Assembly: GCF_002075795.1 (NCBI RefSeq)
Contig: NZ_CP020472.1
Location: forward strand, 727,001 to 791,000
Length of the DNA stretch: 64,000 nt
DNA from: Shewanella japonica
GTDB lineage: Bacteria > Pseudomonadota > Gammaproteobacteria > Enterobacterales > Shewanellaceae
Direction: 5' to 3'
The notes below the pieces were generated by a model that did not search any database, was not told the origin of the DNA, and saw only the letters and a program-made list of their open reading frames with translations. Positions 19,677-28,754 of this stretch are shown piece by piece. A program made the position numbers and the translations under genes. Position 1 is the first letter of the stretch, and each line of letters opens with the position of its first letter.

Positions 19677-21750
19677 TGATTGAAGACTCCTGTTCGGCAC
19701 TTGAGGTGGGCTGCTCTTGGGGCGTTTTATCTGGAATAGGGCCCGCGTAAACCACTGCACCTTTATCTAAAATGATGACTTTATCTGCTTGTTGAATTAA
19801 GTCTTGATCGTGGCTAGTAAATAAGACGGTTGAATGTCCTTTTAGGTTGGTTAACGTATTAATCAGGGTGGCTTTTGATGTCGGGTTTCGGTGTGGTAAT
19901 GGTTCATCAAGCAGCAAAAGTGGAGACTGTTTGACTAGCGCTCTAGCGAGATTAATATAGCTGCCTTCAATGGCCGAAAGCATGGCATTGTTTTCGCCCA
20001 AAAGGTCAACAGATAAATCATTATTGATGCTGTTAAAAAAGCTTTGTCCGCCAGCATCAATTAGAGCTTGAATAATTTCTTGGTCTGTAGCGTTAGGTTT
20101 AGCAATACGAATATTTTCGGCCAAGGTGCCAGGGAAAATATCCGGTTGTGAGGGACTATAACCAGCCCATTGTCTAAAAATGGCAGTATCATATTGTTTT
20201 AAATTTTTACCGTTGATGGTTACAAAGCCTGCTTGGGCATCTAATACGCCTAATGCACTGAGTAGTAAAGTGGATTTACCACAAGCGTTTGGTCCAATAA
20301 TAGCCACTAATTCACCCGGTTCAATCTCTACATTTACCCCTGCTAGTGCAGGTTCACCTTCTGCGCTGTATCGAAGCGTGACATGCTGAAAAGCAACTGC
20401 TGGTGGCTTGCTATTATCTGGTGTATCCAACCTAAGTTCTGACTGCTCGGTATTGGCCTGCATGAACCGATCAAACTGTTTGACCGCAATATCCATCATG
20501 GTGAATTTTTGTTTAGAGGAAAATGCTAATTGAGCAGGACCGGTAATACGCCAAATCATCATCACGCAGGCAATTAATGCCCCCGGAGAGATGCTCTGAT
20601 CTAACACTAAAAATATGCCAGTAAATACCGTAATTAATGCGGTAAAAAGACTAAGTGAATGAGCAACTGCTGCATTTAAGCCATTTCGTTTAGCGTATAA
20701 AAAATTCTGTCGGCTATTTTCTCTTGCTTGGCGAATAAACTTTGTTTGCCAGCCTTCGGTGTCACCAGCGGCCTTTAATTGCAGTAAGTTTTTAGATAAT
20801 TCGCTCATAGCATTTTGATATTCGCCACTGATTGTCGGAGAAGCAGCCTGGACATAACGAGTTAATAGTTTCATCACAAGGTAATAGAGCAGCAACATAC
20901 CAATAGGCACTAAAACTAACCAACCGCTTAAAAACATGATGGCGAGTAAGGCGATGAGGGTGAATGGTAAATCCACCAAGCCTCCACCGCCGGGGCCTGA
21001 CAGTAACATCCTGACCTTTTCAGCATTTCGCATTCGGGCAATATGATTGGAAATACCGACTCGTGATAGCACCATAAGAGGCATGTGCAACAAACGATAA
21101 AAGGTTATTTCAGATAAGTCCCTGGCAAAGCGGTTGCTGGTTGTAGCCAGTATTTGTGCCCGTACTAAACGAGTGCTGACTAAAACACCAATTGCCAAGA
21201 CACTGCCTAATGCGATGCTAGGTAGTATTGACGGTGTTTGCCCGCCAATGACTCGATCATATACGGCCATGGTAAATAATGGCACGGCCAGACCTGTAAT
21301 ACTTGAAAGTAAACTGAGCCAAAATACAGGTCGGTACCATTTTGTCCGTTTACTCATTTGCGCGGCAAAAGCTTGCACGTTTTTTTTACTGCTCGGTAAT
21401 GATTCAACCAGAAAAACATTAGCTTTGTCATTGAGTTGGGTTAAGTCTATTGGTTGCCATGTATTCTCACCTTGCAGTTTCTCGAAAACATTTCCTTGGC
21501 GCCTGACAATGAACCCAGCTTCGTTTTCTGGAATCACAAGAAATGGATGAATCGCAAGGTGAAGATTTTTAGCTGAAGGGTGAATGACTGAAAAGCTAAT
21601 TTGGTGCTTTTTAAGCAAGCGAGAGACTTCAAGAGTGTTAAAGTCATTGTGGCTATTATCACTGGCGATATTACTGGCCTGTGTATATAAGCCAAGCTGC
21701 TTGAACAGGGTGATAATGAGTGGTTTTAATTCTAATGATGCTTGGCTCAT
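19669..21750 (-). CDS. Type I secretion ABC transporter half, with C39-like domain
   Basis: Half-transporter of 693 residues. The first 125 residues resemble a C39-peptidase-like domain but contain no cysteine, so it would bind rather than cut the substrate. Membrane segments follow (about 140-430), then an ATPase domain. Walker A is intact (GPNACGKST, near 490) and Walker B with its Glu is intact (LLLLDEP, near 615), and the switch His is present (TSHDQD). The signature LSGGQ is replaced by LSAIE, and the D-loop by LPHRN. Its ATG overlaps the stop of the preceding ABC gene by 4 bases (ATGA), so the two are probably made together as a heterodimer that exports the adhesin. Family call is sure; the altered motifs are directly visible. 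Confidence 0.88.
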   Translation of the reverse strand: MSQASLELKPLIITLFKQLGLYTQASNIASDNSHNDFNTLEVSRLLKKHQISFSVIHPSAKNLHLAIHPFLVIPENEAGFIVRRQGNVFEKLQGENTWQPIDLTQLNDKANVFLVESLPSSKKNVQAFAAQMSKRTKWYRPVFWLSLLSSITGLAVPLFTMAVYDRVIGGQTPSILPSIALGSVLAIGVLVSTRLVRAQILATTSNRFARDLSEITFYRLLHMPLMVLSRVGISNHIARMRNAEKVRMLLSGPGGGGLVDLPFTLIALLAIMFLSGWLVLVPIGMLLLYYLVMKLLTRYVQAASPTISGEYQNAMSELSKNLLQLKAAGDTEGWQTKFIRQARENSRQNFLYAKRNGLNAAVAHSLSLFTALITVFTGIFLVLDQSISPGALIACVMMIWRITGPAQLAFSSKQKFTMMDIAVKQFDRFMQANTEQSELRLDTPDNSKPPAVAFQHVTLRYSAEGEPALAGVNVEIEPGELVAIIGPNACGKSTLLLSALGVLDAQAGFVTINGKNLKQYDTAIFRQWAGYSPSQPDIFPGTLAENIRIAKPNATDQEIIQALIDAGGQSFFNSINNDLSVDLLGENNAMLSAIEGSYINLARALVKQSPLLLLDEPLPHRNPTSKATLINTLTNLKGHSTVLFTSHDQDLIQQADKVIILDKGAVVYAGPIPDKTPQEQPTSSAEQESSING

Positions 21751-23429
21751 GAGCGGTTCTCCTTATTAGCTTGGCTAACCGCTTGGGAAGGCGTTTGCTC
21801 TGAAGAAGGTTCGCTATGGCCGATGATATCAATGTTTTGATCGCATATTTGGCTAAGCGCTACATAATGTGATGCGGTCACTATAGTCATGTGCTGTTTT
21901 AGCTCTTTGAGTAAAGCTATTAAACGATTTTGCGCATCGGCATCTAATGAAATCATCGGTTCATCTAGAAGCAGTATTGAAGGTTGCTGAACCACAGCTC
22001 GCACTATGGCGATAAGTTTTATCGCCCCTTTGTTGAGCATTTGGCTATCACTGTCTGCGACGAGCGTTTGATAACCGTTAGGCAGTTGGGCAATGGCATT
22101 AGTTAAACCTAGGCTATCTGCAACAGCCATGGCTTGTGGTTCATACTCAGCCCGAAACATGGTCATGTTTTCTAATAAGCTTCCCGCAAATAGTGTCGGC
22201 CAAGGCGCAACGTAAGTGACTGATTGTCTAAATTCTGTGGCATTATGCTGATAGATTGGTGTGCCATCAATTGTCACCGCACCTGAAGTAATCTGCTGAA
22301 ATCCTGCAATCATGCTTAAAATATGGCTTGCATGACTTAGCGGATTAGATTGAAGATTCACCAAGTTATTAGGTTCAATTTTCGTGGAAAAATTATCAAT
22401 TACAGTCCCGAGGTTTTGACTACACACGGTCGTAAATTGGATTGGGCCAAAAGGAAGCTTTTGATGATATAGGGTTTCGCCTGTAAAAGGCTCAGCGGGA
22501 ATTTCAGTTAAGTCATTAACGTGTGACATCGCCGTTTGAGCACTAACAAGTCTTGAGCGTAAACTAATGATGGCACTTAATGGGGCAATAGCTCTACCTG
22601 CTAAAATCGAACAAGCGGCAAGCCCACCCGTTGTGAGAGAGCCATTTAACACTTCCAGACAACCAAGCATGACAAGTATCAACGTGGTTCCCTGAGATGC
22701 ACCTTGAATGACTTCTTGGAGTTTTGCTGATAGCCAGTCTACCCGTTGTTGGTTATCTAATCGTTGATAATTGATATTGTTATAAATACCAGACAGTCGG
22801 TCTTCAAGAGATAAAGCTTTGGCTGTAGTTAAGCCAGACAGCACTAAAATCAGCATTCGAGTTCGCTCAGCATCTGACAGTGCTAAATCATGGGTGGCTA
22901 AGGCTAATTGCTTGCCTATGTAATAAACTAATGCGCCTACAACAACCCATACGGCTATTGGAATAAAGACTAAAGGGCCGCCTATATAGGCGACTAAGGC
23001 AAGGAAAATCAGGACGAAAGGGAAGTCCATCAAAGCAACAATAGCTTGTCCAGAGTAAAGTTCTCGCATACTAGAAATACTGGCGAGGCCGTTGGCAATA
23101 CGACCAGTACCCATGGCTTCAACATGGCGATAATTAGCTTTCATGAGCTTATCAACGACATCAGATGTTGTTGATAACTCGAAGTTGGCTGCTGATGCTG
23201 CAAGAATCCAACTACGACCATACCTAAGTAACAGTTCAAGCAAAATAGCGACGGCGACTCCTGATACTAAAATAGTCGCAGTCCCGTAACCTTGATTAGG
23301 TAAAATTCGGTCATAAATTTGTAGCATGGTGAAAGGCAAGGCGAGCGACAATAAATTAATAAAAGTCGACGATAAAAAAAGCTCTGGAAAGGCTTTATTT
23401 TTGGAAAGTAAACTGAAGTTTTCCCGCAT
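21747..23429 (-). CDS. Type I secretion ABC transporter half with degenerate ATPase domain
   Basis: First gene of the operon, 560 residues. It has an ABC exporter membrane domain (about 15-290, including LPFTMLQIYDRILPN) without an N-terminal C39-like domain. In the ATPase half the Walker A position (about 352-366) reads LQSNPLSHASH, with no GxxGxGKS/T, so nucleotide phosphate binding should be lost. Walker B and its Glu are kept (LLLDEPMISLD, near 487), as is the switch His (TASHYV). The signature is LNKGA instead of LSGGQ. AAGGAAG lies about 9 nt before ATG 23429. In a heterodimer with the downstream half, the only complete Walker A would face this protein's LNKGA. Confidence 0.85.
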   Translation of the reverse strand: MRENFSLLSKNKAFPELFLSSTFINLLSLALPFTMLQIYDRILPNQGYGTATILVSGVAVAILLELLLRYGRSWILAASAANFELSTTSDVVDKLMKANYRHVEAMGTGRIANGLASISSMRELYSGQAIVALMDFPFVLIFLALVAYIGGPLVFIPIAVWVVVGALVYYIGKQLALATHDLALSDAERTRMLILVLSGLTTAKALSLEDRLSGIYNNINYQRLDNQQRVDWLSAKLQEVIQGASQGTTLILVMLGCLEVLNGSLTTGGLAACSILAGRAIAPLSAIISLRSRLVSAQTAMSHVNDLTEIPAEPFTGETLYHQKLPFGPIQFTTVCSQNLGTVIDNFSTKIEPNNLVNLQSNPLSHASHILSMIAGFQQITSGAVTIDGTPIYQHNATEFRQSVTYVAPWPTLFAGSLLENMTMFRAEYEPQAMAVADSLGLTNAIAQLPNGYQTLVADSDSQMLNKGAIKLIAIVRAVVQQPSILLLDEPMISLDADAQNRLIALLKELKQHMTIVTASHYVALSQICDQNIDIIGHSEPSSEQTPSQAVSQANKENRS

Positions 23430-23678
23430 TTATTCAACTTCCTTATAAACACTAACTGTTATCCATAAAGCGTAGTTCACTTTGTGAGAATTACCTCCAA
23501 GTTAAATGCTAAAGGTTATTAATTCAACAATTAACGTTTGTTATAGTTCGAAAGTTGAACGTTGGGAAAAGGGCGTGTTTGATTGGGAATAATTATGTTG
23601 GTTGTTCGGTTTATAGAGTTATAGATTGAGATAAAGGTGGAAGGGGCAATGGAAAGGAATATTTGTAGCACTCTATAT
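23430..23678. other. Promoter-bearing gap upstream of the secretion operon
   Basis: With the terminator that follows it, this gap of about 318 bases holds no gene. The secretion operon promoter must lie here on the minus strand, but I could not pick a convincing -35/-10 pair. A short AACGTT motif occurs twice about 30 bases apart. Confidence 0.4.
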
Positions 23679-23710
23679 AAAAAACTGCCCTCTTTGCATT
23701 GGGCAGTTTT
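23679..23710 (-). terminator. Terminator of the octaheme cytochrome operon
   Basis: Perfect 10-bp stem (arms 23681-23690 and 23701-23710, AAAACTGCCC) with a 10-base loop, followed on the minus strand by a run of T. It ends the minus-strand operon whose last stop is at 23748. Confidence 0.9.
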
Positions 23711-23747
23711 CAAGTTTAGACCTTCTTTATTCCTCAAGTCGAGTTAT

Positions 23748-25151
23748 TTAGTCTGTTGTTGCATGTTTCTTAATCGACTTATTTTTCATTGGATCGCCTT
23801 CATAGCCTAATGCTTTCCAATCCATGCGAGTGCCTTTATTGTGACAATCATTGCAGTTTAAAGCTTGCTCTGTTGGGGCAACCATATGATTGATACGCCA
23901 CCACATCTCAGTTTCAGCAAAGCCATATTCGCCACTGTATTTTATGCCTTTATCTAACATCGCTTGATTGGCCTGCATACCAAGTTCAGCAGCTTTATTC
24001 CAATCAAAGGTTTTCCAATAACCGCCTTTACCAAAGACCTTAGCTGTGATGAAAATGTTTTGTTTGCTGTCATAAATCTGCTTACCAGAATGCACTTTAA
24101 ATGGATATATCTTGGCTTTTTCATCATTGATATCACCGAGAGGGTAAGTCAATTTAGTGACCACCTTAGGATCCATTTTATCGCCAGCCATATAGGCATC
24201 AGCCTTACCGTTATACCAAGCATATTGAGGTTGAACATTTTTAGCCCAAACAAAGTTACCTTTCTTTTTCATGTAGGTATGTTTGCCGTACTCATCTTTA
24301 GTTTGCTCAATATCTTGTCCTGCCGTTGACCAATCCCAGCTCATTTTGGTGGGTTCATTTTTAGCAAATTCAGGAATATGACAGGTTTGACATGCGATGC
24401 TGCTGGTATGGCTATTGAGTCGTTTATTGTCATGTGGAGCGGCTTCATGGCAATTTTCACAACCAATATCACTCATGCCTCCTGGTGATACTCCCATGGC
24501 ATTACCTGTGATTTGATGACTCTCAGTTGTATGACAAGTTTGGCATTGGAAGTCATTTCCATCAGTATCCATATGCACATCAGTGACTTTATCAGGGTAA
24601 GACATAGAAGAGTCTAAATCGCCATGTTTAACCCCATCGCCACCGCCGCCATAGAAGTGACAACTACCGCAATTATCTCGAACTGGGGCGCCGACATTTT
24701 GGGCCACTCGTTCAAGATTAACTTTGGCGAGCACTTCGCCTGCACCTGCAGGATCTTTAACATAAGTACCTGTTGTGTCGTGACAAATTAAACAGTCTAC
24801 TTTGGTCATGTCATTGAAATCAAAGCTATCATCTTTCCAGCCGTAACCGGCATGACAACTAGTGCATCGAGGCTCATTGCCTGAGACGGCGATACAAAAG
24901 TTATTAATGGCATTTTTTTTGCCACGTTTGACGGTGCGCCCTGGCAGTTGTTGCTCAAGCTCCCATGTCCAATGAGAAGATTTCATCACGTCTTTAGCAT
25001 GATCTTCATGACATTCGATACATTGACTTGTGACTTCACTGCCTTGAGTAAAAGGCCCTTCTATATAGTCTTTATGTGGATTAGCAGCACTGGCAAATAA
25101 GCTAAAGCAACATAATCCACCTGAAATTAAGCTGATTAAGAGTGTTTTCAT
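23748..25151 (-). CDS. Octaheme c-type cytochrome, tetrathionate reductase (OTR) family
   Basis: Periplasmic multihaem cytochrome of 467 residues with a signal peptide ending at FASA. Eight CxxCH motifs are visible in order: CIECH, CTSCH, CLICH, CGSCH, CQTCH, CENCH, CQTCH and CNDCH. Count, spacing and the C-terminal MWWRINHMVAP block match the octaheme tetrathionate reductase family known from Shewanella, whose members reduce tetrathionate and also nitrite or hydroxylamine in vitro. One haem in that family has a Lys ligand; I cannot assign it with certainty here. ATG 25151 is chosen over TTG 25163 because GGAG lies 6-8 nt upstream. It is the last gene after a monohaem cytochrome and a DUF3373 barrel, the likely electron donor and outer-membrane partner. 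The physiological substrate remains open. Confidence 0.92.
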   Translation of the reverse strand: MKTLLISLISGGLCCFSLFASAANPHKDYIEGPFTQGSEVTSQCIECHEDHAKDVMKSSHWTWELEQQLPGRTVKRGKKNAINNFCIAVSGNEPRCTSCHAGYGWKDDSFDFNDMTKVDCLICHDTTGTYVKDPAGAGEVLAKVNLERVAQNVGAPVRDNCGSCHFYGGGGDGVKHGDLDSSMSYPDKVTDVHMDTDGNDFQCQTCHTTESHQITGNAMGVSPGGMSDIGCENCHEAAPHDNKRLNSHTSSIACQTCHIPEFAKNEPTKMSWDWSTAGQDIEQTKDEYGKHTYMKKKGNFVWAKNVQPQYAWYNGKADAYMAGDKMDPKVVTKLTYPLGDINDEKAKIYPFKVHSGKQIYDSKQNIFITAKVFGKGGYWKTFDWNKAAELGMQANQAMLDKGIKYSGEYGFAETEMWWRINHMVAPTEQALNCNDCHNKGTRMDWKALGYEGDPMKNKSIKKHATTD

Positions 25152-25163
25152 ATAGGACTCCAA

Positions 25164-25183
25164 CCCTCAGTGATCGCTGAGGG
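25164..25183 (-). promoter_or_regulatory. Intercistronic hairpin upstream of the octaheme gene
   Basis: CCCTCAG and CTGAGGG form a perfect 7-bp stem with a 6-base loop between the DUF3373 stop and the octaheme ribosome binding site. There is no T run, so it is more likely an mRNA-processing or translation-tuning stem than a terminator. Confidence 0.5.
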
Positions 25184-25195
25184 AAGTTAATAGCA

Positions 25196-26938
25196 TTAGA
25201 AATTAACGGTAAGAGATGCATTAACGTCGTAAGCGGTATCGACGACTGGCAGCATTGAGTAGGCTGTGCCTGCAACAACATCATCCACTTTTTGTGGTTT
25301 GCCAACAGGCGTGCCGCTGCCTGTATATTCAAAGTCGTAATAGAGCCCTGCGAGTTTAATAAACATTCTCGGATTGATATCAAACATGTAATAGGCTTCA
25401 GCCACATGTCCTCTGGTAGCCAGTTTGCTGCCAATAGGGTCATCTTGAGCTTGGGTGAAAGGAGTCCAATATTCAGAACCATAGTTATATTCAAGGCCAA
25501 CTTTACCGTAAGGTGCTGGGATTTGTACGCCGACATAAATTCCGTAGCCGTCTTTGGCATCATTTTCTTCAGCGGCTGAAGGCATCATGATAATTTCACT
25601 AGAATCTGCATTTAATTGAGCTTCAAAAACAGCATCAGTTAGCATGCCGCCAAACATACCAGCATTGCCATTACCATCGGCGCGGGTCCATCCTCCAGAT
25701 ACGAACCACTTCACGTCATTATCTTCTTCGCGAGCGAAGCCAATGCCACCTAAGAACATATCGCCAATGACATCACTAGGCTGCACTCGAGTAACGAAGT
25801 TGAAGTCCTCAAACTTTTGCATGTCTTGATACATGGTTGGGGCAAATATTTCAGCCAATTGAGTTGGAAAAGCCATAGTGCCTTTAAAGCCATCATTGAC
25901 ATCTTTTGCGCCAAACAAGGTGAGTTGAAGGAAGTTTTTACCGTCGTTAACGACATCAATATTAAAGCCACCTAAGTGAGTGTCTTTAGTGACGATATCG
26001 CCAAACATTTCGCCATTTCCCCATTGGGATTCGAATCCTTGACCGTAACAAAAGCGAACCACTTGGCCTTCAACACCAGTGATATCACTTAGGTGATAAC
26101 CCATAGTGGCGCCATCAAAATTAAAGTTAACTAAATGACCAGAAGGTGTGCCGCCGCGTTTTTCATTTTCCCGGTACTGGGTTGGTGGGCCATAAGTTGA
26201 AGGTCGACGTCCTATGGATAAATACAGTGGTGAACCATTAATATTTTTCCAATCAAAATAGGCGCGTTCAACTCTTAGCCAGTCGCCGCTTGGGTTGCCG
26301 CTATTGGTGCCATCCATAGTAAACGACCGCCAAGAGTCAAACACTTGTACTCCTGTTGAATCTCCCCAGTTCTTAAACATACTCAGACGACCAGCAAAGC
26401 TGACGTTGTCCCATACTTTGGCTTTAAGGTTCAGTCTTAAACGAGTGGTGTAATATAGGTCGTTATCAATATCTTGTACGGACTTGGGCGACAATACGTA
26501 AGGCAAGTTGCCTTGAAGCTGTCCATTTTGAAAAGCCGTCGCTAAGTTGGGGTTAGCCGCCATCATTTTTGCCAATGGTGAGTTAGCATCATCGGGCATT
26601 CCAAACTCGCCGGACATCGCCTTGGCACCAAAATCGTTAAAGTCGACATTAATGGCAGGGTTCCAAGTGACATCTTGGTAGTGAAGTGAATGAACTTTAG
26701 TTCTAAAGTCGCCAGTGATTTCTATTCTATCTAATGCTGTGTGACGCTCATTTTTATCGACTCGGTTGTTGATATCATCAAGTTCATCATTGATATCGAC
26801 AAGCTGTTGTTTAAGCTCTGCTATTTTTTGTGCATCGGTTTTATTAAGGCTATCTCTTTGTATATCAACATCATTAGCATAAGCGCTTGCTGATAACATC
26901 AAAGCATTAGCAACTAATAGTGAAATTAGAGTACGCAT
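25196..26938 (-). CDS. DUF3373-family outer-membrane beta-barrel protein
   Basis: 580 residues with a signal peptide (cut after SASAYA). A coiled-coil segment at about 30-62 (repeated L/I-x-D with Asn/Asp) precedes many alternating amphipathic strands, with a terminal strand ending in NASLTVNF, the aromatic end expected of an outer-membrane barrel. It matches the DUF3373 porin-like family found beside multihaem cytochromes in Shewanella. AGGAGAG precedes ATG 26938 by 5 nt. It lies between the monohaem and octaheme cytochrome genes on the same strand, so it may anchor or admit substrate for that system; this role is inference. Confidence 0.85.
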   Translation of the reverse strand: MRTLISLLVANALMLSASAYANDVDIQRDSLNKTDAQKIAELKQQLVDINDELDDINNRVDKNERHTALDRIEITGDFRTKVHSLHYQDVTWNPAINVDFNDFGAKAMSGEFGMPDDANSPLAKMMAANPNLATAFQNGQLQGNLPYVLSPKSVQDIDNDLYYTTRLRLNLKAKVWDNVSFAGRLSMFKNWGDSTGVQVFDSWRSFTMDGTNSGNPSGDWLRVERAYFDWKNINGSPLYLSIGRRPSTYGPPTQYRENEKRGGTPSGHLVNFNFDGATMGYHLSDITGVEGQVVRFCYGQGFESQWGNGEMFGDIVTKDTHLGGFNIDVVNDGKNFLQLTLFGAKDVNDGFKGTMAFPTQLAEIFAPTMYQDMQKFEDFNFVTRVQPSDVIGDMFLGGIGFAREEDNDVKWFVSGGWTRADGNGNAGMFGGMLTDAVFEAQLNADSSEIIMMPSAAEENDAKDGYGIYVGVQIPAPYGKVGLEYNYGSEYWTPFTQAQDDPIGSKLATRGHVAEAYYMFDINPRMFIKLAGLYYDFEYTGSGTPVGKPQKVDDVVAGTAYSMLPVVDTAYDVNASLTVNF

Positions 26939-27099
26939 AACATCTCTCCTTTCGAATGAGCAGCTCTTACATAAACTGCCTTCGATTGATGTTGGAAATC
27001 CTCTGTTTTGCTGAATTTAGGCAGCATTAAGCCCTGAGAAAATTCCCACCTTTCATTAATTTATTGAATTAAAAGTGTTTTATAGTATAACTGGGTTAC

Positions 27100-27426
27100 C
27101 TAACCACAGGTTTGTGGTTGGTCTGAATCCGCTGCATGGTCATATAGGAACTGTTGGATATCTAATAGTTCTTGTTCATCCAAGGCATTGAATACTTCAG
27201 CTTTTGCTTTGTGTTTATTACGCTTAAAAAAACGGTCCCATTGGCTCATTGTTTTGCTCATTGGGGTTATCTCTCCACCTTCATCGCCTACGCCATGACA
27301 AGCCTTGCACTCTTTTTTATAGAGGTGTTTGCCTTTTTTAGGATTACCTCCATCAGCAGCTTGAACTTGTGCTCCAAAACATAAAGCGAGGGTGACGCAT
27401 ACGAGTATTTTATTTATTGTTTTCAT
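27100..27426 (-). CDS. Small monohaem cytochrome c
   Basis: 108 residues with a signal peptide ending near AQVQA and one haem motif CKACH. A TPMSKTMSQW segment offers a Met as sixth ligand, as in class I cytochromes. It resembles small periplasmic electron carriers. Three ATG codons stand in tandem (27432, 27429, 27426); the last is best spaced from AAAGGAA. It heads the operon with the DUF3373 barrel and the octaheme cytochrome and is the likely electron carrier to the latter. Confidence 0.85.
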   Translation of the reverse strand: MKTINKILVCVTLALCFGAQVQAADGGNPKKGKHLYKKECKACHGVGDEGGEITPMSKTMSQWDRFFKRNKHKAKAEVFNALDEQELLDIQQFLYDHAADSDQPQTCG

Positions 27427-27777
27427 CATCATTTCCTTTGTCTTACCTTGTACTGAGTTAATGGGCTTGGATATTTATGTATCTGGCTTGTTATTAAATT
27501 TAACAGTTGTCAAAAAAGGAATTGTTGAGTTCGATCAAGTAAATTAAAAAATCTAATTGATAAAAATATAATTGATAAAAATCTAATGCTTTGAGGTGTA
27601 TATTGTTTGTTATTGATAAATAATGGTATTTTTCTTTTTGTTAAGAGGGGGAGTATTGTTTAATGCTTGCAATCGCTTTTGAAGGCAGGTTTTAGATCAC
27701 ACTTTTAATATTTAACTATCTCTAAAGTGATATTTGGTGGTTGCATAAAAGTAAATATGGAGAAGGATACAGCAGAA
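27427..27777. other. Upstream region of the octaheme operon
   Basis: About 350 bases without a gene, very AT-rich. It contains a tandem 15-base repeat (TAATTGATAAAAAT-type units at about 27553-27582) and a single Crp-like half site (TGTGATC on the minus strand at 27695-27701). Whether either controls the operon is unknown; no clear promoter hexamers were chosen. Confidence 0.4.
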
Positions 27778-27808
27778 AGTGTGCACTGTTTTAGTTACAG
27801 TGCACATT
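27778..27808 (-). terminator. Probable terminator after the SDR gene
   Basis: GTGCACTG and CAGTGCAC form a stem of 8 perfect pairs extendable to 11 (one G-U), around a 9-base loop. The T tract on the minus strand is weak. Confidence 0.55.
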
Positions 27809-27842
27809 GATCAATGTGTCTATTGATGTTGTCGGTAAGCTC

Positions 27843-28562
27843 TTATGGTTGCTGACGTGTTGCGGCAAGCGCGATTTCACGAACACAAACGCTTTGTGGC
27901 ATTTCGTAGGCAAATACAGCCGTTTCAGCAATGACTTCTGGTGCGACTACGCCGCCCATGTCTTCTTTCCAGTCTGCGTAGCCATCTTTAATCGCTTGAT
28001 CTGTTGTGTGGCTTAATAATTCAGTTTCTACCGCTCCTGGTGCAATGGTCACCATGCGAACATCGTCCATAGCAACTTCTTCACGGATATTTTCCGTTAA
28101 TGCATGTACAGCAAATTTAGTTGCACAATAAGCCGCATGATTTGGAAAGGTTTTACGGCCAGCAATTGAACTTACGTTGATGATAGTACCTGTTTTACGG
28201 GCTTTCATACTGGCTAAAACAGCATGAATACCATTCAGTACGCCCATTACGTTGATGTTGAGCATCTTGCTCCATTCTTGTGGATCTTGCACATCTGCTT
28301 GACCTAGTAACATCACACCAGCGTTATTGATTAAACAGCCAACAGGGCCGTATTGTGTTTCAGCTTCAGTAATGGCTGCTTTCATCGCTTCAGTATCTGT
28401 CACATCAACGCTAATTGCTAAGCTATTTTCAAGTTGCAATGCCTGCATGGGTTCAAGACGGCGAGCCAATAATAGTAATGGATGTCCCTTAGCGCTGAAT
28501 GCTTTGGCCATTGCTGCACCAATACCTGAAGATGCACCAGTAATTACGATAAGTTCTTTCAT
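27843..28562 (-). CDS. SDR-family NAD(P)-dependent oxidoreductase
   Basis: Classical short-chain dehydrogenase of 239 residues. The cofactor motif TGASSGIG is at 8-15, NNAG at 79-82, and the catalytic Ser (131/132), Tyr145 and Lys149 (YCATK) are in place. ARR after the second strand suggests NADP(H). It is close to the YdfG-like clade in length and motifs, but the substrate cannot be told. GAGG precedes ATG 28562. A LysR-type regulator is divergent 192 bases away, which is a common regulator-target pair. Confidence 0.9.
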   Translation of the reverse strand: MKELIVITGASSGIGAAMAKAFSAKGHPLLLLARRLEPMQALQLENSLAISVDVTDTEAMKAAITEAETQYGPVGCLINNAGVMLLGQADVQDPQEWSKMLNINVMGVLNGIHAVLASMKARKTGTIINVSSIAGRKTFPNHAAYCATKFAVHALTENIREEVAMDDVRMVTIAPGAVETELLSHTTDQAIKDGYADWKEDMGGVVAPEVIAETAVFAYEMPQSVCVREIALAATRQQP

Positions 28563-28754
28563 GATTTCGACCTCTCTTTGTTAATGAGAGAATTATAGAG
28601 CGCGATTTATTGTTGATATATAATCGATAAAGAACATAATTGTTTACGTATGACTTCTAATGAGCCAGCGCTAGCGATGACTCATTGACGTATATAGGCG
28701 GTGGTTACTGCAGAACTGATACCATCTTATCTGCAAATGGATATTGAGAGTTAA
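28563..28754. promoter_or_regulatory. Divergent promoter region between SDR and LysR genes
   Basis: 192 bases between the two starts. An AT-rich imperfect palindrome at about 28601-28625 (around TTGATATATAATCGATAA) has the T-N11-A layout of a LysR-type site. This is a suggestion from position and shape only. Confidence 0.35.

Noticed and set aside
23954..24329. Frames overlapping the octaheme cytochrome gene on both strands
   Set aside because: Shadows of a gene with eight haem motifs and a clear signal peptide.
27689..27705. Crp site upstream of the octaheme operon
   Set aside because: Only one half (TGTGATC on the minus strand) fits; the other half lacks TCACA, and the distance to the start is about 270 bases.
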